Shown in pieces: positions 7,588-15,143 of a stretch of DNA of 64,000 nt. A model generated the notes under the pieces. It had not been told where the DNA came from. It saw nothing but the letters and a program-made list of their open reading frames with translations, and searched no databases. The stretch comes from Nonomuraea aurantiaca (GTDB taxonomy: Bacteria > Actinomycetota > Actinomycetes > Streptosporangiales > Streptosporangiaceae), in NCBI RefSeq assembly GCF_020215705.1, contig NZ_JAIWNB010000019.1, forward strand, positions 62,001 to 126,000, in the 5' to 3' direction. The first letter of the stretch is position 1. Each line of letters begins with the position of its first letter. A program made the translations under genes and the position numbers.

Positions 7588-8370
7588 TTATCGGCGTAGC
7601 GCGGCTAGTTGCTGCTCGAACGGTACGACCTCCGCCTCCGTCGCGGATGCCGGCGTACGGTTGCGCAGCAGGTCGGCCAGTTCGGTCGCGGCGCGGTCGA
7701 TCCGCTCCGCCAGGCCGTCCGCGAAGTCGTCACCCCCGCCGCCCCAGTCCTCCGACGCCGCGTAGACGGCGGTCGGCATCACCATGGCCCTCAGGTACGC
7801 GAACAGCGGCCGCAGCGCGTGCTCCAATACCAGCGAGTGACGAGGCGTACCGCCGGTTGCCGCGATGAGCGTCGGCTTGCCCACCAGCGAGGCGGGGTCC
7901 ATGACGTCGAAGAACGACTTGAACAGGCCGCTGTAGGAGGCACTGAAGACGGGCGTGACCGCGATCAGGCCGTCGGCCTCCGTCACCGCCTCGATCGCCT
8001 CGCGCAGCCGGGCGCCGGGGAAGCCGGTGACGAAGTTGTTCGCGATGTCGACGGCGAGATCACGCAACTCGATCACCCGCACCTCAGGCGCGCCCTCATC
8101 GCTCCACCCCGCCGCCCGATCGCCCGGCCGCTGCACGATCGCGTCAGCCAGCCGGTCGCCGAGCCGTCCCTCGGCCGCCTCGGCCGCCTCGGCCGCCTCG
8201 GCCGCCTCGGCCGCCTCGGCCGCCTCGGTCGGCCGGTCGCCGAGTCGTCCCATGGCCGCCTCGGCGGGCCGGTCGGCGAGCCGCCTCACGGTCGCCTCGG
8301 TCAGGCGGTCGGCGAGCAGGCGGGTGGACGATGGTTGGGTCAGACCCGCCGTGACGACGACGAGCTTCAT
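7588..8370 (-). CDS. NADPH-dependent FMN reductase (CE1759-type) with repeat insertion
   Basis: Flavodoxin-like FMN reductase supplying reduced flavin, probably to the monooxygenase encoded just upstream on the same strand. It starts MKLVVVTAGLTQPSSTRLLA, which forms the flavin phosphate loop, and continues with 'IAVTPVFSASYSGLFKSFFD' and 'LIAATGGTPRHSLVL'. I chose ATG 8370 because GGAGGA lies 6 nt upstream; a GTG two codons earlier is inside the ribosome site. Residues about 28-92 are an Ala/Glu/Arg-rich insertion including (EAA)n, making it 260 aa where relatives are about 200. Confidence 0.88.
   Translation of the reverse strand: MKLVVVTAGLTQPSSTRLLADRLTEATVRRLADRPAEAAMGRLGDRPTEAAEAAEAAEAAEAAEAAEGRLGDRLADAIVQRPGDRAAGWSDEGAPEVRVIELRDLAVDIANNFVTGFPGARLREAIEAVTEADGLIAVTPVFSASYSGLFKSFFDVMDPASLVGKPTLIAATGGTPRHSLVLEHALRPLFAYLRAMVMPTAVYAASEDWGGGGDDFADGLAERIDRAATELADLLRNRTPASATEAEVVPFEQQLAALRR
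8171..8228 (-). repeat. 9-bp tandem repeat (6.4 copies) encoding (EAA)n
   Basis: TCGGCCGCC is repeated perfectly six times from 8171 to 8224, with a partial seventh copy. On the coding (minus) strand this is an in-frame GCCGAG-Ala track giving EAAEAAEAA inside the FMN reductase. Flanking it are degenerate 'RLADRPAEAA'/'RLGDRPTEAA' units, so the whole 8095-8289 segment looks repeat-derived. A unit multiple of three keeps the frame open when copy number changes. Confidence 0.92.
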
Positions 8371-8411
8371 GAACACTCCTCCGATCTTCTCCAGGTCACG
8401 CAGTCACGCAC

Positions 8412-9497
8412 TCAGGCGGTCAGGCGGTCGCGGGTGGTGTGGACGGGACCGTCGGGCACCCCGGCCGGCCGGTTCGCCGCGAACTCCCGCCGCAGCACCG
8501 GCACGACCTCCTCCCCGAGGATGTCGAGCTGCTCCAGGACCGTCTTCAGCGGCAGCCCCGCGTGGTCCATCAGGAACAGCTGCCGCTGGTAGTCGCCGAA
8601 CGACTCCCGGAACGTCAGCGTCCGGTCGATGACCTGCTGCGGGCTGCCCACCGTGAGCGGCGTCTCCTCGGTGAACTCCTCCAGCGACGGGCCGTGCCCG
8701 TACACGGGGGCGTTGTCGAAGTACGGGCGGAACTCGCGCACCGCGTCCTGCGAGTTCTTCCGCATGAACACCTGCCCGCCGAGCCCCACGATGGCCTGCT
8801 CGGGCGTGCCGTGCCCGTAATGGGCGTACCGCTGGCGGTAGAGGGTGATCAGGCGGATAAAGTGCTCCTTCGGCCAGAAGATGTTGTTGGCGAAGAACCC
8901 GTCACCGTAATAGGCGGCCTGCTCGGCGATCTCCGGGCTGCGGATCGAGCCGTGCCAGACGAAGGGCGGCACCCCGTTCAGCGGCCGTGGCGTGGCGGTG
9001 AAGCCCTGCAGCGGCGTGCGGAAGCGGCCCTCCCAGTCGACGACGTCCTCGCGCCAGAGCCGGTGGAGGAGCGCGTAGTTCTCGACGGCCAGCGGGATGC
9101 CCTCCCGGATGTCCTGCCCGAACCACGGGTAGACGGGCCCGGTGTTGCCCCGGCCCAGCATCAGGTCGACCCGGCCGTCGGCCAGGTGCTGCAGCATCGC
9201 GAAGTCCTCGGCGATCTTGACCGGGTCGTTGGTCGTGATCAGCGTCGTGGCCGTGGACAGCGTGAGCCGCTCGGTCTTGGCCGCGATGTAGCCCAGCAGG
9301 GTGGTGGGGGAGGACGGCACGAACGGCGGGTTGTGATGCTCGCCGGTCGCGAACACGTCCAGCCCGACCTCCTCGGCCTTGACCGCGATGGCCACCATCG
9401 CCTTGATGCGCTCATGCTCCGTCGGCGTCCTGCCGGTGGTGGGGTCCATGGTCACGTCGCCCACGCTGAAGATCCCGAACTGCATATCGTTCGTCAC
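8412..9497 (-). CDS. LLM-class FMN-dependent monooxygenase (CE1758-type)
   Basis: Luciferase-like flavin monooxygenase (361 aa) with a TIM-barrel fold. It shows 'MQFGIFSVGDVT' at the start, 'VFATGEHHNPPFVPSSP' (LLM His motif), 'LMLGRGNTGPVYPWFG' and 'VWHGSIRSPEIAEQAAYYGDG'. It forms a two-gene operon (41-bp gap) with the FMN reductase, the standard two-component arrangement. GTG 9497 is used; an in-frame ATG at 9485 (MQFGIF) with AGAGGTG upstream is an equally reasonable start. The substrate is unknown. Confidence 0.9.
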   Translation of the reverse strand: MTNDMQFGIFSVGDVTMDPTTGRTPTEHERIKAMVAIAVKAEEVGLDVFATGEHHNPPFVPSSPTTLLGYIAAKTERLTLSTATTLITTNDPVKIAEDFAMLQHLADGRVDLMLGRGNTGPVYPWFGQDIREGIPLAVENYALLHRLWREDVVDWEGRFRTPLQGFTATPRPLNGVPPFVWHGSIRSPEIAEQAAYYGDGFFANNIFWPKEHFIRLITLYRQRYAHYGHGTPEQAIVGLGGQVFMRKNSQDAVREFRPYFDNAPVYGHGPSLEEFTEETPLTVGSPQQVIDRTLTFRESFGDYQRQLFLMDHAGLPLKTVLEQLDILGEEVVPVLRREFAANRPAGVPDGPVHTTRDRLTA

Positions 9498-9561
9498 CTC
9501 TTACTATTGAAAGTTCAACAACCATCCAAGCATCAGCTGGTCCGAGGTTATTCCGCGCGGC

Positions 9562-10218
9562 TCAGCCGTGGAGGGCGTTGATCTCCAGCGGCCCGAGCAC
9601 TCTCTTGGGCGCGCCGCGGTCCGCCACGGTGATCATGGCCTGGCCGATCCGCTCGGTCGTGGTCACCGCCGTGGGGAAGAGCAGCCGCAGGATCGGGTAG
9701 AAGGGCGCCGTCACCACGTACGCCAGCCGATACCAGGTCGTCCGCGAGGTGACGCCGTGCATGGGCTGGATGTAGCCGGGCCGGAACATGTACGCCTGCA
9801 GCGGCAGGGCCAGCAGCGCGTTCTCGGTCTGGCCCTTGACCCGGGCCCACATCGCCCGGCCGTGCTCGTCGGTGCCCACGCCGGACACGTAGACGAACGT
9901 CGAGCCTGGGTTGAGCCTGGCCAGCGTCTCACCGGCCGCCAGTGTGTAGTCGTACGTGACGCGCCGGTAGTCCTTCTCGCTCATGCCCGCCGAGGAGACG
10001 CCGAGGCAGAAGAAGCACGCGTCGTAGCCGAACAGCTCGGCCTCGATCGGCGTGAGGTCGAGCAGGTCCGGGTGGACGAGCTCGCGCAGCTTGTCATGGG
10101 TACGCCCGGTGGGTGTGCGGCCGACCGTGAGCACGGCCTCCACCCGGTCGTCGGCCAGGCATTCCCGGAGTACGCCCTGCCCGACCATGCCGGTGGCGCC
10201 GAAGATGATGACTTTCAC
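9562..10218 (-). CDS. NAD(P)-binding atypical SDR (NmrA/HTATIP2-like)
   Basis: A 218-aa single-domain Rossmann protein. It has GATGMVGQGV at residues 8-17 for dinucleotide binding, 'ACFFCLGVSSAGMSEKDYRRVTYDYT' and 'FVYVSGVGTDEHG' in the middle, and a FRPGYIQPMHG motif near residue 150. This pattern is typical of atypical (complex) SDRs annotated as NAD-dependent epimerase/dehydratase or HTATIP2-like. The start is GTG 10218 with CGGAG upstream. It is probably monocistronic. The substrate cannot be predicted. Confidence 0.85.
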   Translation of the reverse strand: MKVIIFGATGMVGQGVLRECLADDRVEAVLTVGRTPTGRTHDKLRELVHPDLLDLTPIEAELFGYDACFFCLGVSSAGMSEKDYRRVTYDYTLAAGETLARLNPGSTFVYVSGVGTDEHGRAMWARVKGQTENALLALPLQAYMFRPGYIQPMHGVTSRTTWYRLAYVVTAPFYPILRLLFPTAVTTTERIGQAMITVADRGAPKRVLGPLEINALHG

Positions 10219-10445
10219 GCGAACTCCGTTCCCGGCCCGAATGCTATCGCCCGATCGGAACCAGACCAGAAGCGGTCAGGCGGCGGTCAGGCCGCGGTCA
10301 GACGGCAGCCAGACGGCGGTCAGGCGTTGTGCCCATCCCGTGACCTGGTATTTCCGCTATTAACGTGGCTCGTGGCGGTGGAGCTGGCTAGCGTGGCAGG
10401 ATTGTCGGTGCGTCAGATGCCATAGTTTCCGACCTAGGAGCGTAT
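10219..10445. other. Divergent intergenic region with CGGTCAG repeats
   Basis: 227 bp between the atypical SDR and the DUF5753 regulator. Between 10271 and 10325 there are several short direct repeats of CGGTCAG (followed by GC, GC and AC) plus related AGCCAGAC. No canonical palindrome is evident. It must contain promoters for both genes; I cannot place them confidently. Confidence 0.5.
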
Positions 10446-11363
10446 ATGCCGAATGCTCGGAATATTGACGACCTGACCGAAATTTCGGGTTGGGAGACTC
10501 GTCAGTCCGGGCCGACAGCGCTGCGGATATTGGTGGGGCGGCAACTACGCCGGCTGCGCGAGTCGCGGGAGATCACACGGGAAGCCGCGGGATACGCCAT
10601 CCGGGGTTCGCATTCCAAAATCAGCCGCCTGGAATGCGGGCGGACCAGCTTCAAGCTACGCGACGTGGCCGATCTGCTCACCCTCTACGGCGTGGTCGAG
10701 GAGGCCGAGCGCGAGGCCGTGCTCTCGCTGACCAAGCAGGCCAACGCGCCCGGCTGGTGGCACGAATATCGCGACGTGGTGCCCGACTGGTTCGAGGACT
10801 ACCTCGGGCTGGAGCAGGACGCGGCGATGATCCGTACGTACGAGGTCCAGTATGTCCCTGGCCTGCTCCAGACCGAGGACTACGCCCGCGCGGTGATCAC
10901 CTGCGGTCACCAGGGCTGCCCGCCCGAGGAGATCGAGCGCCGGCTCGCGCTCCGGATGCGCCGCCGCCGGCTTCTCTCGCGGCCCATGTCGCCCAAGCTC
11001 TGGGTGGTGCTGGACGAGGCGGCCCTGCGCCGCCGGGTCGGAGACGGCGCCACGATGCGCGGGCAACTCGAGCACCTCAAGGAGATGGCGAAGCTCCCGC
11101 ACGTCACCATCCAGGTGCTTCCGTTCACCTACTGCGGTCACATCGGCGGGGTCGGCCCCATCACCATGCTGCGCTTCGCCCAGGCCGAACTCGACGACGT
11201 GGTCTACCTCGAGCAGATCGCCAGCGCGCAATATCTCACCAGGGCATCCGACGTGCACCCGTACCAGCACCTGATGGACGAGCTGGGCATCCACGCGCAG
11301 CCGTCGGCCGCGACCCCGGCGATCATCGACGGGATCATCAAGGAGATCGACGACACCCTGTAG
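10446..11363 (+). CDS. XRE-family regulator with DUF5753 (Scr1-type) domain
   Basis: A 305-aa DNA-binding regulator. The N-terminal HTH (residues about 27-85) includes 'LRRLRESREITREAAGYAI' and 'SKISRLECGRTSFKLRDVADLL'. The C-terminal DUF5753 ligand/partner domain contains the hallmark 'IRTYEVQYVPGLLQTEDYAR' and 'VLPFTYCGHIGGVGPITMLRF'. ATG 10446 has AGGAG 5 nt upstream. Such proteins are numerous in actinomycetes and are usually paired with a small DUF397 gene. Here no DUF397 follows. The gene runs tail-to-tail with a PF04672-type methyltransferase, 2 bp apart. Confidence 0.92.
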   Translation: MPNARNIDDLTEISGWETRQSGPTALRILVGRQLRRLRESREITREAAGYAIRGSHSKISRLECGRTSFKLRDVADLLTLYGVVEEAEREAVLSLTKQANAPGWWHEYRDVVPDWFEDYLGLEQDAAMIRTYEVQYVPGLLQTEDYARAVITCGHQGCPPEEIERRLALRMRRRRLLSRPMSPKLWVVLDEAALRRRVGDGATMRGQLEHLKEMAKLPHVTIQVLPFTYCGHIGGVGPITMLRFAQAELDDVVYLEQIASAQYLTRASDVHPYQHLMDELGIHAQPSAATPAIIDGIIKEIDDTL

Positions 11364-11365
11364 GG

Positions 11366-12187
11366 CTACGGTTTGAGGGCCACCCCGCAGAACGCGTCCA
11401 CCTCGTCGGGCACGCCGAACACCGAGGACTCCACCCGCCATCGGGAGACGGAGACGACGCCCGGATCCACCAGCTCCAGGCCGTCGAAGAACCGGGCGAT
11501 CTCGTCCGGGGTGCGCAGGCGGTAGGAGTAGGACTGCTCCTCGTTGTGGAGCCGTCCGGCCTCCGCGGCCGCGTCGGGTTTGATGGTGTTCGTACCGTCT
11601 TCGAACACCAGGAAGCTGCCCGACGGCAGAGCGTCCAGCAACTGCCGCGTCAGCGCGTGCGCCTGGTCGTCGTCGAAGATCGTGCCCATCACGCCGAGGA
11701 GCATGAGCGCGGTCGGCTTGCTGAAGTCCAGCGTCTTGGCCGCGAACTCCAGGATGGTGGCCGGCTCGCGTACATCGGCCTCGATGTAGTCGCAGGCGCC
11801 CCGAGGGTCGCTGGCCAGGAGCGCCTGAGCGTGCACCAGCACCAGGGGATCGTTGTCGACATAGACGATGCGGCAGGACGGATCCACCCGCTGGGCGACC
11901 TCATGGGTGTTGTCGACCGTCGGCAGCCCGGTGCCGATGTCCAGGAACTGCCGGATGCCGGCGTCCTCCGCCAGATAGCGGACGGCGCGGCCCAGGAATG
12001 CGCGGGCGTGGCGGGCGATGTCCTCCATTCCCGGATAGATCTGCCGGAGTTGCTCGGCGTGCTCGCGATCTACCGGGTAGTTGTCCTTTCCGCCCAGCCA
12101 ATAGTTCCATACCCGGGCCTGGTGCGGCCTGCTGGCGTCGATCTTGGAGGGGAGCGCGGGATCGTTGTCAAAGGATTCATCCGCCAT
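11366..12187 (-). CDS. SAM-dependent methyltransferase, PF04672 (DUF574) type
   Basis: Predicted S-adenosylmethionine-binding protein (273 aa) of an actinobacteria-specific family. Diagnostic features are 'RVWNYWLGGKDNYPVDRE' near the N-terminus, 'FLDIGTGLPTVDNTHE' (SAM motif I), 'IVYVDNDPLVLVHA' (acidic ribose-binding residue) and 'ARFFDGLELVDPGVV'. The frame is open further upstream, but ATG 12187 has AGGAGAAG spaced correctly, so I use it. Its substrate is not known for the family. Another paralogue is at 28.8 kb. Confidence 0.92.
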   Translation of the reverse strand: MADESFDNDPALPSKIDASRPHQARVWNYWLGGKDNYPVDREHAEQLRQIYPGMEDIARHARAFLGRAVRYLAEDAGIRQFLDIGTGLPTVDNTHEVAQRVDPSCRIVYVDNDPLVLVHAQALLASDPRGACDYIEADVREPATILEFAAKTLDFSKPTALMLLGVMGTIFDDDQAHALTRQLLDALPSGSFLVFEDGTNTIKPDAAAEAGRLHNEEQSYSYRLRTPDEIARFFDGLELVDPGVVSVSRWRVESSVFGVPDEVDAFCGVALKP

Positions 12188-12473
12188 GACATCTTCTCCT
12201 CTTTTGTCGCCCATATGTCGCTAAGCTGAGTGTCCTGGCGTCTCGTCGCGCTGTCACGCCTTAAAGCGGCATCTCCTAACATTCCAGATAAAGATTGCCG
12301 CTTAAGACGGATGTCAAGATTGCGCTTTCTGCCCAGAACCGTGCGCAGATGAACTGATCTTGACCGATTCCCGGGGGTCGGCGCAACTGTCACACGCCGG
12401 GCGGCGGCACTCGGTCACGTGCCGCCGGGCCCGCGGGCCAGACGGCACGACCCGTACGTCAGGAAAGCGACGC
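12188..12473. promoter_or_regulatory. Intergenic promoter region of the methyltransferase gene
   Basis: The lower-GC stretch 12260-12330 contains a direct repeat AAGATTGCCGCTT (12291) / AAGATTGCGCTT (12316). A partial inverted copy TTAAAGCGGCA lies at about 12261. On the minus strand a TTGACA hexamer falls at about 12311-12316, with an AT-rich stretch 17-20 nt downstream, compatible with a sigma-70-type promoter for the methyltransferase. The exact -10 is uncertain. The rest of the gap shows nothing recognisable. Confidence 0.4.
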
Positions 12474-13727
12474 TCAATTCTGGCGGATCAGTGAGGCGAG
12501 GATGTCGATGCCGATCGGGATCGCCTCCTCCACCACGTCGAAGTCCGCACTGTGGTGCGGCCCGGGGCTGCCGCCGCCGATCATCAGGTACGCGCCCTTG
12601 CCCCCGCGTCGCTGCACGTGCCGGATGAGCAGGTTCGCGTCGTCGCTCCCGGCGAACGCCTGGGTCCTGATCACCTCCACGACCTCGGGCAGCGCGCCGG
12701 CCACCTCGACGATGCGGTCGATCACCTCGTCATCGGGGGACACGGTCGACGACTGGCCCATGACGGCGAGCGCCGCCCCGACGCCCTGCGTGCGGGCGGC
12801 TCCTTCCACGACGGACCGGATCCGGTCCACCAGTTCGTCGACGACCTCGTCATCCGTGGCGCGCGCCTCGCAGGTCATCACCGCCGAGGACGGCACGATG
12901 TTCACTCCGTCACCGGCGACGAGCGTGCCGACGTTGAGCCGGGTGTCCGCGGAGCTGAAGCGGGGGATCGCCATGATCCCCAGTGCGGCCATGGCGGCGG
13001 TGAGCAGCGCGTTGCGGCCCGTCTCCGGCGAACCGGCGGCGTGGGAGGCCCTGCCGGTGAAGTCGACCTTCAGCTTGCGGGTGGCCATGCCACCGGTGAA
13101 GCTGCCCACGACCGAGCCCATGGCCATCTCGCCGGCCATGTGCACGGCGAGCATGGTGTCGATCGGGTCCGCGGCCCCGGCGTCGATCATCGTCTGCGCG
13201 CCCCGTACGCCCTCTTCCGCGGGCTGGAACAGGATCCGCAGCGAGCCCGCGAAGTCGCGGTCCGCGAGACGGTGCAGCAGGCCCACGCCCATGGCGACGT
13301 TCGCGTCATGGCCGCACGCGTGCATCGCGCCGTTCGTCGCGGCGAAGCCGTTCGCGACCGGGAAGTGCGCGGGGTCGGCTGATTCGCGCATCGGCAGCGC
13401 GTCGATGTCGATCCGCAGGCCCCATCGCGGGCCCGGCCGGTCGCCGGCCAGGTCGACGACCATCGCGGTGCCGTTCTCCCGGAAGTACCTGGCGCTTTCG
13501 GCGGGAACGCCGGACGCGACCGCGCGAGCCTCCCACTCGTCGAGCGTTTGTGGTGACGGGTAGTTCACGACAGAGGAGAGGTCGTGGGCGTCCTTCCCGG
13601 TCAGGACACGCACCGGCAGGCCGTCGATGGCCTGTTTGATCCGGGCCGCTGTCCCGATCTCCACGAACGCGGGTTCCGGATTGCGGTGCACTTCTCGCCG
13701 AAGTGCCCTGAGCTGCTCGAAGTCCAC
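12474..13727 (-). CDS. M20-family metal-dependent amidohydrolase/peptidase
   Basis: Cytoplasmic dinuclear-zinc hydrolase (417 aa) of the M20D type (aminoacylase, IAA-amino-acid hydrolase and p-aminobenzoyl-glutamate hydrolase relatives). Metal-ligand motifs are 'HACGHDANVAMG', 'LFQPAEEGVRGAQ' and the C-terminal 'GGSPGPHHSADF'. The lid domain is 'KVDFTGRASHAAGSPETGRNAL'. I chose GTG 13727 because AAGGAG lies 4 nt upstream; the 33 codons upstream are not conserved-looking. It lies next to the Lrp regulator and a dipeptide importer, suggesting it cleaves N-acyl amino acids or peptides brought in by that system. Confidence 0.92.
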   Translation of the reverse strand: MDFEQLRALRREVHRNPEPAFVEIGTAARIKQAIDGLPVRVLTGKDAHDLSSVVNYPSPQTLDEWEARAVASGVPAESARYFRENGTAMVVDLAGDRPGPRWGLRIDIDALPMRESADPAHFPVANGFAATNGAMHACGHDANVAMGVGLLHRLADRDFAGSLRILFQPAEEGVRGAQTMIDAGAADPIDTMLAVHMAGEMAMGSVVGSFTGGMATRKLKVDFTGRASHAAGSPETGRNALLTAAMAALGIMAIPRFSSADTRLNVGTLVAGDGVNIVPSSAVMTCEARATDDEVVDELVDRIRSVVEGAARTQGVGAALAVMGQSSTVSPDDEVIDRIVEVAGALPEVVEVIRTQAFAGSDDANLLIRHVQRRGGKGAYLMIGGGSPGPHHSADFDVVEEAIPIGIDILASLIRQN

Positions 13728-13871
13728 AAGACTCCTTATCACCACGATGATCGACGGCCGGGCGGCCGCCTCGCTCAGGCTAGGCACGTCGCCGCGGAGC
13801 AGTGTGGCTCGCGCGCAATCCTGCACGAAATACCAAATTTCCGAGCATGGTGCGCATGAAGTCGCATCGAG

Positions 13872-14882
13872 CTAGTCTTCGAATACCGGCTGACCGCCGA
13901 CCGGCACGTAACGGAGGCGCCGGCTGTCGAGGTCGAGGATGTAGCCGGTGCGCTTGGCGATCCCTGGCACGATCCATCGGTCCTTGATCGGCGCCTTCGG
14001 AAACAGCGCCGCCAGCTTGCCCTCGATCTCGTCCAGCTCCTGCAGGTCGCGCAGCCAGAGGAAGACCGCCAGGTTGGTCGCACCGGTCACCGACGCGCAC
14101 ATCCGTACATTTTCCAGCGACCGGAGCACGGAGACCAGGCGTTCCATCTCGGAGTGCTGGACGTCGAGCCACAGCACCGCCGCGGCCGACCAGCCCATGA
14201 GGGTGTGCGCGAAGTCGACGCGCCATCTGACCCAGCCCGCCGCGAGCAGCGCGTCGATGTCCCGGGAGATCACCGAGATCGAGCGGCCCAGCTCCCGCTG
14301 CATGTCGGCGGCCGTCCGGCGCACGTCCGTGCTGAGCGCGGTGATCACGTCGCGGTGGATGGGTTTGCGGTGTTCGGGCGGCTCGGACGGACGGAGCAGG
14401 CGCAGCGCCTCGACCTGCTGGTCCGAAAGCGCGTTGAGCCGCCAGCCCGATCCTTCGAGGAAGATCCGCCGCAGGTAGTGCGTCTGGGTGCCGACGATGC
14501 CGGGGATCACGGCGATGTGCTCGTCGATGTAGCGGTCCATGGACAGCAGGGTGTGCGTCGAGACCATGATGTAGAGGTCGCGGGGGCCTGAGGTGCAGTG
14601 CACGCTGAAGATGGGTCCCTGCCGGCCGAGTTCGGCGATCACGTCCGCGCGCCGGCCGGGTGCGCACCGGATCTCCACCAGAGACGAGACCTCTCGCCCA
14701 TGGGTCCGCTGCCCGTCGCTCTCGAAGCAGCTCGTCCACACCTGCCGCTCCTGGGTGAGCGTCGACCAGCGGCGGGAAATCGTCGAAGGATCGACCCGAA
14801 GAATCCTCCCCAGCTGGGTCCAGGTGGCCCGAGGATGGATCTGGAGCGCGTTGATGATCTGAAAGTCCAGGCCGTCGACCAT
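13872..14882 (-). CDS. Two-module Lrp/AsnC-family transcriptional regulator
   Basis: A 336-aa regulator built as two tandem AsnC-like modules. The first HTH (residues about 5-45) is 'LDFQIINALQIHP…LGRILRVDPSTISRRW', followed by a RAM-type domain. A second HTH-like stretch, 'VEALRLLRPSEPPE…DMQRELGRSISVISRDI', precedes a second ligand domain. I chose ATG 14882 because the Lrp fold starts there; the upstream open frame is arginine-rich filler. It is divergent from the peptide ABC operon and directly upstream of the M20 hydrolase, so it is the probable amino-acid-sensing controller of this block. Confidence 0.9.
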   Translation of the reverse strand: MVDGLDFQIINALQIHPRATWTQLGRILRVDPSTISRRWSTLTQERQVWTSCFESDGQRTHGREVSSLVEIRCAPGRRADVIAELGRQGPIFSVHCTSGPRDLYIMVSTHTLLSMDRYIDEHIAVIPGIVGTQTHYLRRIFLEGSGWRLNALSDQQVEALRLLRPSEPPEHRKPIHRDVITALSTDVRRTAADMQRELGRSISVISRDIDALLAAGWVRWRVDFAHTLMGWSAAAVLWLDVQHSEMERLVSVLRSLENVRMCASVTGATNLAVFLWLRDLQELDEIEGKLAALFPKAPIKDRWIVPGIAKRTGYILDLDSRRLRYVPVGGQPVFED

Positions 14883-15143
14883 CCGTCCATCATGCAGGAA
14901 AGGCCAGGTCCTCGCCGCGATCGGGCTCGTCCGCGGCCGCCCGCACAAGATCGAATAAGCCGCGATCGCCGTCGAGTCTCCGTAACACGCGGGAAACCTT
15001 CGGTAGGCGGCCTTTCCGGAAGGATCGTGCGCCCGACCTGCGTTATCTCCCAATTCCGTGCAAAGTGGGCCTCAGAAACCCGCCCAGCGGCAGGCAGAAC
15101 CTAGGCTCACGCCATTCCTTTCGCGGTTGGACCTGGAGGATTG
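14883..15143. promoter_or_regulatory. Divergent promoter region of Lrp regulator and peptide ABC operon
   Basis: 261 bp separating the divergent Lrp-like gene and the dipeptide-binding protein gene. It must hold both promoters and presumably the Lrp-type operator. I could not identify a convincing palindrome or -35/-10 pair by eye. GGAGGA at 15135-15140 is the ribosome-binding site of the ABC operon. Confidence 0.5.

Noticed and set aside
8171..8228. Regular short repeats considered as a CRISPR-like array
   Set aside because: The units are directly adjacent without spacers and code for (EAA)n in frame; it is a microsatellite-like repeat.
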